A DNA stretch of 35,041 bases from Candidatus Alloscybalousia intestinigallinarum (GTDB taxonomy: Bacteria; Bacillota_I; Bacilli_A; RF39; UBA660). Positions 25,940 through 34,490 of the stretch are shown piece by piece; the stretch's first letter is position 1, and every line of letters begins with the position of its first letter. The notes under the pieces are model-generated. The model saw only the letters and a program-made list of their open reading frames with translations. It did no database searches and was not told the DNA's origin. The translations under genes were made by a program, and so were the position numbers. The stretch spans positions 1 to 35,041 of the forward strand of contig DVKF01000035.1 of assembly GCA_018716115.1 (NCBI GenBank), read 5' to 3'.

Positions 25940-26832
25940 GAGACCGGTCCTTCACCATCTAAATTGATATCTTTAACATGCTTAGGTTTTCTCTTCTCAA
26001 CAGGTAATGTCTCTACCCATTTTTTCCCGTCCCATTTTTTTAAGCAATTAGGACCATACCACTCCCTCATTACTTTTTCAATATTATGATAAGAATAATA
26101 CATTCTACCCTCAAAGTTATATTTTTTAGCTGGATAGACATCTTCTTTCAAAAAAACAGGTTCTTTTAGAAATTTTTCCCAAGGAACAGATATAGGTTGA
26201 GAAACCAATTTACTATTTTCATGATGTCTAGAATAGCGATTACTGTACCACACGACAAAATTTTTAAGGGGTACTGGATTAATATGTAAATTATCCAATA
26301 AAACAATAAATGGCATGACTAACTTAATCACTGTACGATTTACTTCATCAATAAACTTGTTCTCAGCAATATTATCATAAACGATTGCATCGACAAAAAC
26401 ACCATCTCCTTGACGACAACGATTCTTAAGCAAAGTATTTACTTCCTCAATATAAGTACCACGCTTTCTAATTTTCATCATTGGACCAGAAATAGGATTA
26501 TAGCGTTTATCTAATTCATAACAATCAAAATAAAATTGATCACTCAAATCTTCTTGTAACGCTTGAATAAAACGATTCCAATCTTCTTTCTTAATCGCAA
26601 TATCCATATCATCATCCCAAGGAATAAATCCTCCGTAATTACAGATTCCTAAAGCGCTACCAGCCATCAATAAATATTCAATATGATGTTTTTCACATAT
26701 CCTATGGATTTCATCCATAATATCCAATATCTCCATTTGCAAATCACGAACAGTAATTTTTTTACCGTTTTCTAATTCCTTTAATACATAATCTTGTCGT
26801 TCTTCAATATAACCACTATGACTTCTATCCAT
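25936..26832 (-). CDS. LicD-family phosphotransferase
   Basis: The 298-residue protein has the LicD/fukutin nucleotidyltransferase-fold signature: MAGSALGICNYGGFIPWDDDMDIAIKKEDW. Gly58-Ser59 and the acidic cluster Asp73-Asp75 and Asp77 would bind metal and nucleotide. Family members move phosphocholine or other alditol phosphates from a CDP donor onto cell-surface glycans such as teichoic acids. No membrane segment is evident, so it acts in the cytosol on lipid-linked precursors. The start follows AAGGAG. Other lic genes (choline kinase, cytidylyltransferase) are not adjacent, so the donor is unknown. The leader upstream is very AT-rich. Confidence 0.92.
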   Translation of the reverse strand: MDRSHSGYIEERQDYVLKELENGKKITVRDLQMEILDIMDEIHRICEKHHIEYLLMAGSALGICNYGGFIPWDDDMDIAIKKEDWNRFIQALQEDLSDQFYFDCYELDKRYNPISGPMMKIRKRGTYIEEVNTLLKNRCRQGDGVFVDAIVYDNIAENKFIDEVNRTVIKLVMPFIVLLDNLHINPVPLKNFVVWYSNRYSRHHENSKLVSQPISVPWEKFLKEPVFLKEDVYPAKKYNFEGRMYYSYHNIEKVMREWYGPNCLKKWDGKKWVETLPVEKRKPKHVKDINLDGEGPVS

Positions 26833-27542
26833 ATTTTTCTCCTCTTTTTATCTTGATTTCAACTTTGCTTCTTCATCTTTCTAAAATTAACCACCATCAA
26901 TAAGATACAATTATACTTGTTAAATTTTATCAATTTCTAAAATGTTACTTCAACCAACCTTTAATAGTTTAATTAATCATTTTCCTATTATTTTGAATAT
27001 AAGATAATTTTTAACTTCTCGTTTATTAAAATAATACTGTTCGAAATCACAAAGCAAAAAAAGATAAACAATAAATTCCACTAAAAGAATAAATTTAAAC
27101 TATTCGTAATGGCAGAAAAAACATACAAGAAATATACATTTTAGAACAACTTAGTAAACATTCTTATTTTCTACAAAATTCACATAAATTAAAAATTAAT
27201 ACTAAGGAAAAATTCATTCTGTATGGTATATATTAATTTAGAAAAATATTAAAAATAAAATAATCTTCTATTGACTATTATTAATAAAACCAACAAATAA
27301 ATGAAGTGAATAAAAACAAAGTCAAAACAGCAAAATTACACATCGGTTTCATCACCTATAGTCATCTTCATTATAACATAAAGATGATAAAAGAAAAATA
27401 ACCTGATAAAAAGCATACATTTTTTCTAATATTTATGATAAACAAAGCCTGATCAAATTTAAAATATATCTAGTAAATAAAAACAATACTCCTAAAAATA
27501 GGTTGTATTGTTTTTTTAAATAAATTTTTAATTAAAATAAGA
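26833..27542. other. AT-rich gene-free stretch of about 710 bp
   Basis: No open frame of useful length with a ribosome site is seen on either strand. It is much more AT-rich than the flanking genes. It holds the licD-like leader on its left and the dehydrogenase terminator on its right. There is also an isolated 7 bp inverted repeat TCATCTT / AAGATGA (27362-27387). It may be decayed coding sequence or contain an unrecognised RNA; I see no positive evidence for either. Confidence 0.5.
27478..27517 (-). terminator. Terminator after the zinc-dependent dehydrogenase
   Basis: The stem AAACAATAC / GTATTGTTT is extended by an inner CCTA / TAGG stem with small bulges. T runs exist on both strands, so it could work in either direction. 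Confidence 0.85.
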
Positions 27543-28568
27543 CTAACGATTAGGATCAACTAAAATTTTAATCGAATCAGATTGACCAGATGTTAATTCT
27601 TCAAAAGAAGCTTGTACTTGATCTAATCCAACTACTTTAGAAACAAACTTAGAAACATCAATTTGCTTATTGGCAATTAATTCAATACAAGTATGGAATT
27701 CTTCTTTTGTATAAGCAATAGCACCTTTTACTGTTAATTCACTCATCACAGCAACTACAGTAGGGATCGTAATTGGTGTTAAAGAAACACCGACTAAAAC
27801 AACAGTACCTCCCGGTTTAGTACTCATAAGACAACTAGTAACAGCAGCTGAATTTCCGCTACAATCGATAACTAAATCGAAACCACCACCAGTCTTTGTC
27901 ATTACGGTTTCAAGAAATTTTTCATCTGTTGCATCTAAGTACTCATCCGCAACGCCTAACTGTACTGATTTCTCCCCACGGGCACGATTCGTTTCCGAAA
28001 CGGCAACATAGCTAGCACCTTCTTTTTTCGCAAACATAGCAGAAACTAATCCAATAATTCCTCCACCGACAACTAAAACTTTAGCACCTACTTTAATATC
28101 TGCCAAATGAATCGCATGTAATCCGACTGCCGTTGGCTCAACCATAGCCATTTCTTCATCCGTCACATTATCTGGAACTTTAAACACCATATCAGAGCGA
28201 ACTGCTAACTTTGGCGCAAAAGCACCTGGATTAGTTAAAGATAACCCTGTGGCATACGTCCAAGTTTCACGACAATACTGTGGATTACCCGTTAAGCAAG
28301 CTGGACAATGTCCACATGGAGAAATTGGTAAAGCGGTTACTCTATCTCCTACTTTTAAATCTTCTCTAGAACCCGGATCAGTAACTACTCCACAATATTC
28401 GTGTCCCATGACTAACCCAACAGGTTGTCCTGATTCCCAGTAATGAATATCAGATCCACAAATTCCTGCCTTCTTAACATCGACAACCACAAAACCATTT
28501 TGACTGACTGGTTCAGCCATTTCCTTTACGACTAATTGCTTAGCCCCCTCAATAGCTACACATTTCAT
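27543..28568 (-). CDS. Zinc-dependent medium-chain dehydrogenase (sorbitol/threonine/butanediol dehydrogenase-like)
   Basis: The 341-residue MDR enzyme shows the catalytic-zinc ligands Cys37 (GICGSDIHYW) and His56-Glu57 (GHEYCG). The structural-zinc set is C85-x2-C88-x2-C91-x7-C99. The Rossmann dinucleotide loop is VLVVGGGIIGLVSA. It oxidises a secondary alcohol with NAD(P). The SDIHYW context and VGDRV pattern are shared by sorbitol, threonine and 2,3-butanediol dehydrogenases, and the substrate cannot be chosen from sequence alone. The ribosome site (AGGTG) is weak; a TGTTATACT extended -10 lies upstream. It is monocistronic, with a strong terminator. GC content is slightly higher than that of its neighbours. 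Confidence 0.92.
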   Translation of the reverse strand: MKCVAIEGAKQLVVKEMAEPVSQNGFVVVDVKKAGICGSDIHYWESGQPVGLVMGHEYCGVVTDPGSREDLKVGDRVTALPISPCGHCPACLTGNPQYCRETWTYATGLSLTNPGAFAPKLAVRSDMVFKVPDNVTDEEMAMVEPTAVGLHAIHLADIKVGAKVLVVGGGIIGLVSAMFAKKEGASYVAVSETNRARGEKSVQLGVADEYLDATDEKFLETVMTKTGGGFDLVIDCSGNSAAVTSCLMSTKPGGTVVLVGVSLTPITIPTVVAVMSELTVKGAIAYTKEEFHTCIELIANKQIDVSKFVSKVVGLDQVQASFEELTSGQSDSIKILVDPNR

Positions 28569-28705
28569 ACACTACACCTACTTTCTATTTCAGTATAACA
28601 GATAAAAGAGAAAAAAAAAGAAAAATTGTTTTATTTTTTTTGAAACTTGCCAAAAATAGACATTAAAAACAAAACTCTTTTTCTAAATACTCAAAAAAAT
28701 CATTT

Positions 28706-29329
28706 TTAATTCCGCTTAATACTAGAACTATCCCAAGAATGAAAATTTGAACCTAGAGATAAACGTTTAGCACGATTTTCTTTTCTCTCATCAGATACTT
28801 GTATATTTCTAATATCTTCTAACGCAACGCGAAGATAATGAACCAATTCTTCATCACTACAATCAGGATGATATTTTTTCAACTTCGAAAATATCGCCCT
28901 AGCTAACTGTAAATCACAATAAATATCTATAGCATCTACACTCGTTTTTAACATTAGTTGATGACCATAGCGACTATCCCTAATCACCTGGCGCATAACT
29001 TCTCCTGATTCAGTGTAGAAAATAGAACTATCTGGATCATTTGCGGAATAGTCAAGTCCACATTTAATACATCCCCGCCGAAGATAACGTCTACCTTCAT
29101 AGCGATCATAATCTTCCCGAGAAGTAATCCAAATATGATCACAACTTTGATATTTTTCGCGCAATAATTGAATCGTCAACTCTTCTTGTTTTAAAGTTAA
29201 TTTTCTATTTTGCTCACATAATTTCATATATTGTTTAATTATTTCATTTTTCTCTAACTGTTTTATTTCATCTAGAATTTTTTGCCTTTCAGCAACAACA
29301 GTTTGATAAGCACTCTTTAAAGATTCCAT
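28706..29329 (-). CDS. Hypothetical protein with coiled coil and treble-clef-like zinc site
   Basis: I do not recognise the family. The 207-residue protein begins with a coiled coil of about 55 residues (VVAERQKILDEIKQLEKNEIIKQYMKLCEQNRKLTLKQEELTIQLL). A likely zinc site follows, made of Cys63-x-His65 and Cys87-x2-Cys90 (SCDHIWITS ... RGCIKCGL). The C-terminal 100 residues are helical and polar. No enzyme motif is visible. A GAGGTG ribosome site lies 8 nt before the ATG. It follows the 261-residue orphan gene by about 76 nt, and both could be in one transcript. No neighbour suggests a role. Confidence 0.75.
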   Translation of the reverse strand: MESLKSAYQTVVAERQKILDEIKQLEKNEIIKQYMKLCEQNRKLTLKQEELTIQLLREKYQSCDHIWITSREDYDRYEGRRYLRRGCIKCGLDYSANDPDSSIFYTESGEVMRQVIRDSRYGHQLMLKTSVDAIDIYCDLQLARAIFSKLKKYHPDCSDEELVHYLRVALEDIRNIQVSDERKENRAKRLSLGSNFHSWDSSSIKRN

Positions 29330-29405
29330 AAATAACCCACCTCACTATAAGTATAACACGTATGATGTTGAACATAAAGATTTCAAATAGGATTAATAAA
29401 GATAT

Positions 29406-30191
29406 TTAAATCAATTTTTTAACCTTTAATTTCTGATTTTCTACTAAATTCATTCCCTTATTTTGCAAGGATAAATCAAAATAAGAAAGTAAAGCTTCTG
29501 GAATAATTTGCACAGGTAATCTTATTTCCTTGATCTTACCAAACATTTCTTGTGCTCTTTCTTTTCCAATTCTACCTACTGCATCCTGCATCATAGAAGG
29601 GGTTAAATCAGATCGTAAGAATAATTGTTCATATAAAAACTGATCAGGAGTCTGAAATCCTAGCTGAGCTGTACCTTGAGCTAAATAAATAGAAAAATAA
29701 GTCCATGCTTCTTTCAAATCAAGGCGATAATATAGTCTTGTTGGTAAATTAAAAACTTGTCTATTTCTAAAATAAAAGTCTATCAAATCTTCAATATTTC
29801 CCCGATACTCTTCTACATCATAAAACAAAGAAAATACTTTACTATCTTTTTCTTTTCTTTCCCCAAAGTTTTCTACAAAAAAATCTTCATCAAAAATAGT
29901 TTTAAATTGTTCTTCCGTAATACTTTTCTTCTCTTTAATATCAATCACTACATAATCCCAGCATTGTTTTTTCAAAATTAAAAATGATTTTGACTGATAT
30001 TCAACCTGCTGAATACTTTTTATAGAATCAAAGCAATCAAAAGACTCAATATTCTTCTCACATAAACCATTAAGTTCATGATACAAATCATAAATAAAAG
30101 ATAATCTAGAAACAAAATCTATTGCTTTAATGCCTTCTTGTACTTCGAAATAACGTTCAAATAAGCAATTTCTTAACTCGTCTTTTTCCAC
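29406..30191 (-). CDS. Hypothetical cytosolic protein
   Basis: I do not recognise the family. The start is best placed at GTG 30191, 8 nt after AAGGAG, because an earlier in-frame GTG at 30200 abuts the ribosome site. The product is 261 residues, acidic to neutral and mostly helical, with many Phe and Tyr residues (FSLFYDVEEYRGNIEDLIDFYFRNRQVF). It has no signal peptide, membrane helix or recognisable catalytic motif. It lies 40 nt after the small membrane protein gene at 30232-30609, so these two are likely co-transcribed. Confidence 0.72.
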   Translation of the reverse strand: MEKDELRNCLFERYFEVQEGIKAIDFVSRLSFIYDLYHELNGLCEKNIESFDCFDSIKSIQQVEYQSKSFLILKKQCWDYVVIDIKEKKSITEEQFKTIFDEDFFVENFGERKEKDSKVFSLFYDVEEYRGNIEDLIDFYFRNRQVFNLPTRLYYRLDLKEAWTYFSIYLAQGTAQLGFQTPDQFLYEQLFLRSDLTPSMMQDAVGRIGKERAQEMFGKIKEIRLPVQIIPEALLSYFDLSLQNKGMNLVENQKLKVKKLI

Positions 30192-30231
30192 CGGACTCAC
30201 TCCTTACAACAAATGATATCTCTTCTAACAA

Positions 30232-30609
30232 TCAATTAAAAGCAATCTCTACATCGATATTTTCATCGAGAATCGCAATTCCTAAAAAAATAACTCCGCT
30301 GAGTAAAACCAAAAAAGAACCTAAAAAAGAAGCTTTAGTCAAATTTTTCTTTTTAAGAGAATCACAAGCACTCAATTCAAGCAAATCATCATAACTATCT
30401 TTCGCAAAAGAATAATAAATAACGACTAAAATAGAAAAAATTAAAATCATCAATTTTTGATATTCTTTTCTACTTACTTCATCATCATACAATATTGCTT
30501 TCTTTTCCTTACTATTTGCATACCAGCTTAGTAAAATAATCCCGATATAAATAACCCAAATCAAATTTTCCGTGTTAATATCTTTTAATCTCTCTAACTT
30601 CTCATTCAT
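30232..30609 (-). CDS. Small three-helix membrane protein
   Basis: The 125-residue product shows three hydrophobic segments (LIWVIYIGIILLSWYA, LMILIFSILVVIYYSFA, and FLGSFLVLLSGVIFLGIAIL), with a charged loop between the first two. No family is recognised. There is no clear Shine-Dalgarno before the ATG; the leader is only A/T. It is the only intact gene here ending in TGA. The next gene's ribosome site lies about 25 nt downstream. The role is unknown. Confidence 0.65.
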   Translation of the reverse strand: MNEKLERLKDINTENLIWVIYIGIILLSWYANSKEKKAILYDDEVSRKEYQKLMILIFSILVVIYYSFAKDSYDDLLELSACDSLKKKNLTKASFLGSFLVLLSGVIFLGIAILDENIDVEIAFN

Positions 30610-30836
30610 ATTATATAATATTTAAATATTCAATGAATTATAAATAAGAATAATTATAGTTTTCCTTGCTTCACCAACAAATAAACAAAAGAATTTTAAC
30701 ATACTATTTAAAGTTCTCTAAGATACAATTCCAAATAATACTTTTCATTAATTTAAGTCAACTGACTAAGAAGTAAAAATAATACATATTAAAAATTTCC
30801 AAGTATAATCATTTTAGATTATTATCTTATTCATTT

Positions 30837-31538
30837 CTACCTTTTTAATCCTAGTCTTCTCATATCTTGATCGATTTCTTCTACTATAGCATCATAATTA
30901 ATCCTATTTTTATAATACTCTATTTCTCTTTGTAATAATTCTATACTTGGCGTTGAATACATCTCATTAGGCCTACCAAAAGTTGTTTCAATTATAGATA
31001 AAATTAAAGGTGCTGCGTATTTATCGTTCTCAATATCCTCAGGATGATAGTACTCCTCATCTTGGATAAAGTTACGAATAACTTCCTTATCATTGACCTT
31101 TCTAACTTTAGGATTTTCCATTAACCAATATAATTTTTTATCATAAATAAATCCTGTTGAAGCATCATAGATTAAATGTCTTCCCTCTTTTGTTACTCTT
31201 TCAACAATACAATGATCTGAGTATAAGGGATCATTACAAATAAATTTTGGATTTAATTTCAGACTATCTACTGCTGCATAAAGTAATTGAACGTCTCCTT
31301 CATCTTCTAAAAAAGCCCCAGACATTAATAGTGCTCGTTCATAGCAATTACCATTTGTCATACTGTTAGATAATAATAGTACCGATGCAGGTATTCCCCC
31401 ATAATATATTGTTCTTAATTTTTCAATTAATTCATCGTCATAAGGCATAATCAAACCATTTTTTAGTCCCCAGATTAATAAAAATCTTTCTTTAAAACAA
31501 TATAAATCCCATTTCATTTTTTGTAATTTGGTAGCCAA
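30837..31538 (-). CDS. Probable papain/transglutaminase-fold protein, function unknown
   Basis: The start is placed at TTG 31538, 8 nt behind AAAAAAGGAG; the longer open frame to 31610 has no ribosome site. The resulting 233-residue protein has ordered Cys-His-Asp positions seen in transglutaminase-like and papain-like folds: NCYERALLM (Cys65), DHCIVERV (His109), and LIYDASTGFIYDKKLYW (Asp125). The Cys sits at the start of a helix, and the His and Asp follow on strands about 15 residues apart, as in that fold. There is no signal peptide, so a cytosolic role is likely. This is an inference from motif spacing, not a database match. A single-gene unit in an AT-rich accessory area. Confidence 0.7.
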   Translation of the reverse strand: MATKLQKMKWDLYCFKERFLLIWGLKNGLIMPYDDELIEKLRTIYYGGIPASVLLLSNSMTNGNCYERALLMSGAFLEDEGDVQLLYAAVDSLKLNPKFICNDPLYSDHCIVERVTKEGRHLIYDASTGFIYDKKLYWLMENPKVRKVNDKEVIRNFIQDEEYYHPEDIENDKYAAPLILSIIETTFGRPNEMYSTPSIELLQREIEYYKNRINYDAIVEEIDQDMRRLGLKR

Positions 31539-31787
31539 TAAAAACACTCCTTTTTTATTGTTGTCTATAATAACACAAAATACATAAAACAACAAATTTA
31601 ACATGATCAATTATTCTCATAAACAAATCTAACTATCAATTCTACTAATTCACTTTTTCCAAGTGATTAAATTAAACGCAAAAAATTATATGATTAATAA
31701 TTATTCTGTATAAATAATGAGCATCATCTTAACATTGCCTATCTTCTGATACTACCATTTCTAAATATTAAAATAATATTACAAAAA

Positions 31788-32108
31788 TCATATAGAATTT
31801 CTAATCTTTTCTTTCTCTTGCATTTTGTTGAAAGCAGTTTCTAATTTTAATATTCTATTTTCGTGATTTATTAACATTTCATTATTGATTAAACTATTTA
31901 AAACATATTTTCTTAATTTTACAAAAGCATCCATAATGTTAATACTTACTTCTACTGCAACATCAGATTTTAAAATAGTAACTAACATCATTACACCTCG
32001 TTCTGTAAATACACGAGGATTACTTATAGACATTTTACTATAATTTGTGGTCAAATTTTTTGACCGCAATTCTTCTAATTCAGTATCATTTAAAACCCAA
32101 GAAAATAA
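31788..32108 (-). pseudogene. 5'-truncated ORF6N-domain (phage antirepressor-like) gene remnant
   Basis: The frame encodes the second half of an ORF6N DNA-binding domain: ELEELRSKNLTT...NPRVFTERGVMMLVTILKSDVAVEVSINIMDAFVKLR, matching the usual LRSQ...AFTEQGVAML...AIEVNI.IMRAFVKLR. Reading upstream, the frame is closed by TAA at 32109-32111, just before SWVLNDTEL. The N-terminal half of the domain, its start and its ribosome site are missing. A C-terminal helical part follows (VLNSLINNEMLINHENRILKLETAF). Full ORF6N proteins occur in phages and mobile elements. This is therefore a decayed fragment, probably from a lost prophage or island. Confidence 0.8.
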
Positions 32109-32320
32109 TTAATTTAAATATATAATTCATAGTTAAATTCTTTGTAATTATTATACTAAATTTCTAACACAAAGTCGTTTTTTTATACATTAAAAAATAT
32201 TGTAAAATAAAAAGTGTTTCATTCAGTATAATGTTAGGAATTGAATTATAAAATCGATTGTTTTTATTGTAATTCTTTCCTTTATTATCTGCATAACTAT
32301 CAGTTTCCTTTCAAGCATAT

Positions 32321-32347
32321 AAAAAAGGTTAACCGAAATTAACCTTT
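32321..32347 (-). terminator. Terminator downstream of the HAD/membrane-protein pair
   Basis: A perfect 9 bp stem AAAGGTTAA / TTAACCTTT with loop CCGAAA is followed by a T run on the minus strand. Confidence 0.85.
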
Positions 32348-32360
32348 CATATATTTAAAG

Positions 32361-32389
32361 TCAATTAGTTCGACTAAATTCCTTATGGT
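32361..32389. repeat. Distal copy of the ssrA 3'-flank repeat (putative att site)
   Basis: This 29 bp sequence matches the one at 34462-34490 at 25 of 29 positions and in the same orientation, including an exact 14-mer ATTAGTTCGACTAA and the terminal TATGGT (the CCA end of tmRNA on the other strand). The two copies start 2,101 bp apart. Confidence 0.75.
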
Positions 32390-32455
32390 ACCGTTGAGAA
32401 AGCTATCTACAGCTTTTATATAAAATGATTATTGTAACACTCATAACTAAATTTA

Positions 32456-33622
32456 TTATCTAATTTCAGAAATCCTTTTAGAAACAATTTTAGTATAAAT
32501 ATAATTATAAATCATTTCTACTATTTGTCCTATATATGTACAATATGGATTATGAATGAATGAACATATTGTTCTAAGTGTTTTTGATATACCAGAATGC
32601 AATGTTGGATTAGTATTTGTTTCTTTAGATTTTATTTGTAAGTAATGTTGTCTTATTGTTATAATTGGGAAAAATAACATAAAAATAATTTGAACAAAAA
32701 AACAAATTAAAAATATAGTTATATTTGGAGTATACAATTTATACAAAACAAATGACATTATAATTGAAGATAAAATAAGTATGAATGAAAATTTATATCC
32801 ATTTTTTAAATGTTCCTTAAATAAAAAGTTATCTTTACTTACATCTATATGTACTACTGTTTGAATTGCATATATCATATCCCACTGTGTATCAGTAATA
32901 ATGCCAACAAATGTGGAAGCTAATATATATTTCATACCAAAAGAATAAGCGTTAATATGACCAATAAAATAAATTATAAACATTGAAATATTTTCAACAA
33001 TTCCAATAGAACTATTTTTAATATTATCTGAAATTGAAAAGTGAATCTTAAACTTTTTGATATTAAAAAACAAAATAATAAACAGTGATAATGTCATTAT
33101 AATTAATGTTACAAATGAAGTTATAATTTGGTTTTTAGTGATAATAGCTAAAATAACTATTGATAATAAATTAATAGTATTAAACAATATACTTATTGAA
33201 TTAGCTTTCTTATTTTCTTTATCAAAGTATAATTTTTCTAATACAAGTTTAAGAACATAAGAATAGAAAATATTAAAAAAAGAATAGATTGTAAATATCT
33301 TAAAAACTGATACATCAACATTCATTATTGAAAGAAAAATATTGCAGTTAAAAACCAATAATAATAAAACTAATATTCCTACTAATATCCCTAAAAAAAT
33401 ATTAGAGTAAACTATATTTTGATCCCTCTTTTTTTCTGCCGTAATATTAGGTCCTACAGCAAAAATATAATAAAGTGTAGAAAATAAAAATTGAATTGGA
33501 TATGTAAGAGAAAAAATAACAACCAAATTTTTTTCTAATATAAATCCTAATGCATTCCATATTATAATAGGTATTACAGATAATAATAAAGTATCAAAAC
33601 TAATCTGAAATAGTCTTTTCAT
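32456..33622 (-). CDS. Multi-pass membrane protein, flippase/MATE-like
   Basis: The 388-residue, highly hydrophobic protein has about ten to twelve membrane helices. The opening VIPIIIWNALGFILEKNLVVIF and the paired-helix pattern resemble the MATE/MOP exporter superfamily, but no diagnostic residue confirms it. Its codons and base composition are more AT-rich than the chromosomal genes to the left (many ATA, TTA, AAT), suggesting recent acquisition. It starts at 33622, overlapping the end of the HAD gene by 23 nt, so they form an operon. It may export or flip a product related to the HAD enzyme. It lies inside the repeat-bounded segment next to ssrA. Confidence 0.75.
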   Translation of the reverse strand: MKRLFQISFDTLLLSVIPIIIWNALGFILEKNLVVIFSLTYPIQFLFSTLYYIFAVGPNITAEKKRDQNIVYSNIFLGILVGILVLLLLVFNCNIFLSIMNVDVSVFKIFTIYSFFNIFYSYVLKLVLEKLYFDKENKKANSISILFNTINLLSIVILAIITKNQIITSFVTLIIMTLSLFIILFFNIKKFKIHFSISDNIKNSSIGIVENISMFIIYFIGHINAYSFGMKYILASTFVGIITDTQWDMIYAIQTVVHIDVSKDNFLFKEHLKNGYKFSFILILSSIIMSFVLYKLYTPNITIFLICFFVQIIFMLFFPIITIRQHYLQIKSKETNTNPTLHSGISKTLRTICSFIHNPYCTYIGQIVEMIYNYIYTKIVSKRISEIR

Positions 33623-34205
33623 TATCTATTATATTTGTTATTTGATAATAAACATCATACCAAGAATATGCTCTAAAAACGTTTTTACCGCTACACATTT
33701 TATTATATCCTGCATTAAAACATATAACTGGTATAATTTTAGATATATTATTAATATTTTCAACTTTATCTTCTATCATAATACCTATACTATTTTCTTT
33801 ACATATTTCAAGTTTGTCTTCTGAGGTAAAGATTATTTTATCATAATTAATTTTGTTGCTTTTTAGCCACTCTTTAAAAATTTTTCTCATTTCATTTCCT
33901 GAATCATCATTTTTATCTGTAAGATATCTTGCTGTTATTATATATATTTCATAACCTTTATTTCTTAATTTATCAATGACCTCACTTGAAAATTTTCTTG
34001 CCGGTTCATTTTGTGCATAATCATATAAATACCTACTCCAAAATTCAGAATCCATTTCTTTTGTTGCATTAAAAACAATATCACTATCATATCCATCTGG
34101 AACTACAACATTCTTATTGTATTTTAGAAAAAATTTACTGCCAACATCCAATTGCCATTTTTCAAAATCTGTTAAAACTCCATCTATGTCTATTCCTATT
34201 TTCAT
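33600..34205 (-). CDS. HAD-superfamily phosphatase (5'-nucleotidase-like)
   Basis: The 201-residue protein opens with the HAD catalytic motif MKIGIDIDGVLTDF (Asp6 and Asp8). Motif II is present in EIYIITARY, and the later acidic motif in IGIMIEDKVENI. The small alpha-helical cap and overall size resemble NT5C-type deoxynucleotidases and related small phosphatases. The substrate could be a nucleotide or a sugar phosphate. The ribosome site is poor (GTGAAG). The gene overlaps the membrane-protein gene downstream and is equally AT-rich. Both lie between the ssrA-like repeats and were probably acquired together. Confidence 0.83.
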   Translation of the reverse strand: MKIGIDIDGVLTDFEKWQLDVGSKFFLKYNKNVVVPDGYDSDIVFNATKEMDSEFWSRYLYDYAQNEPARKFSSEVIDKLRNKGYEIYIITARYLTDKNDDSGNEMRKIFKEWLKSNKINYDKIIFTSEDKLEICKENSIGIMIEDKVENINNISKIIPVICFNAGYNKMCSGKNVFRAYSWYDVYYQITNIIDNEKTISD

Positions 34206-34418
34206 AAAACTTCACATATCATCTAATTACGATATTTTTCAACAATTATTGGATGTTCCTTTCTGTTTTTTTAAATTAATGTATTTAAAATCACACTTAT
34301 TTTAGATATTTACTGCAATAATTATAACATAAAATTTTTCTCAATTATATAATGAAAAATATTTAACCCCTAGGTATTTTGACAAAAGTATCAAAATTAC
34401 CAGTGCATATTTACGTAC

Positions 34419-34446
34419 AAAAAAAATCAGCCATATTTCAGACTGA
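34419..34446 (-). terminator. Terminator of ssrA
   Basis: TCAGTC pairs with GGCTGA (one G-U) around an eight-base loop and is followed by eight T on the minus strand, 40 nt after the CCA end of tmRNA. Confidence 0.8.
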
Positions 34447-34461
34447 AAGTATATTCTAAAT

Positions 34462-34490
34462 TCGATTAGTTCGACTAATTTTCCTATGGT
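34462..34490. repeat. Proximal copy of the ssrA 3'-end repeat (putative att site)
   Basis: This overlaps the last four bases of tmRNA (ACCA on the minus strand) and continues into its downstream flank. It contains the exact 14-mer ATTAGTTCGACTAA, itself an inverted repeat, shared with 32361-32389. Confidence 0.75.

Larger units (their letters stand above)
32109..32455. other. AT-rich intergenic stretch containing the distal ssrA-like repeat
   Basis: No gene is seen. It holds the terminator at 32321-32347 and the 29 bp repeat at 32361-32389. The N-terminal half of the ORF6N gene is not found here. Confidence 0.6.

Noticed and set aside
27362-27387. Inverted repeat TCATCTT / AAGATGA in the long gap
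   Set aside because: It has a short stem and no T run or neighbouring gene end; such repeats are expected by chance in AT-rich DNA.
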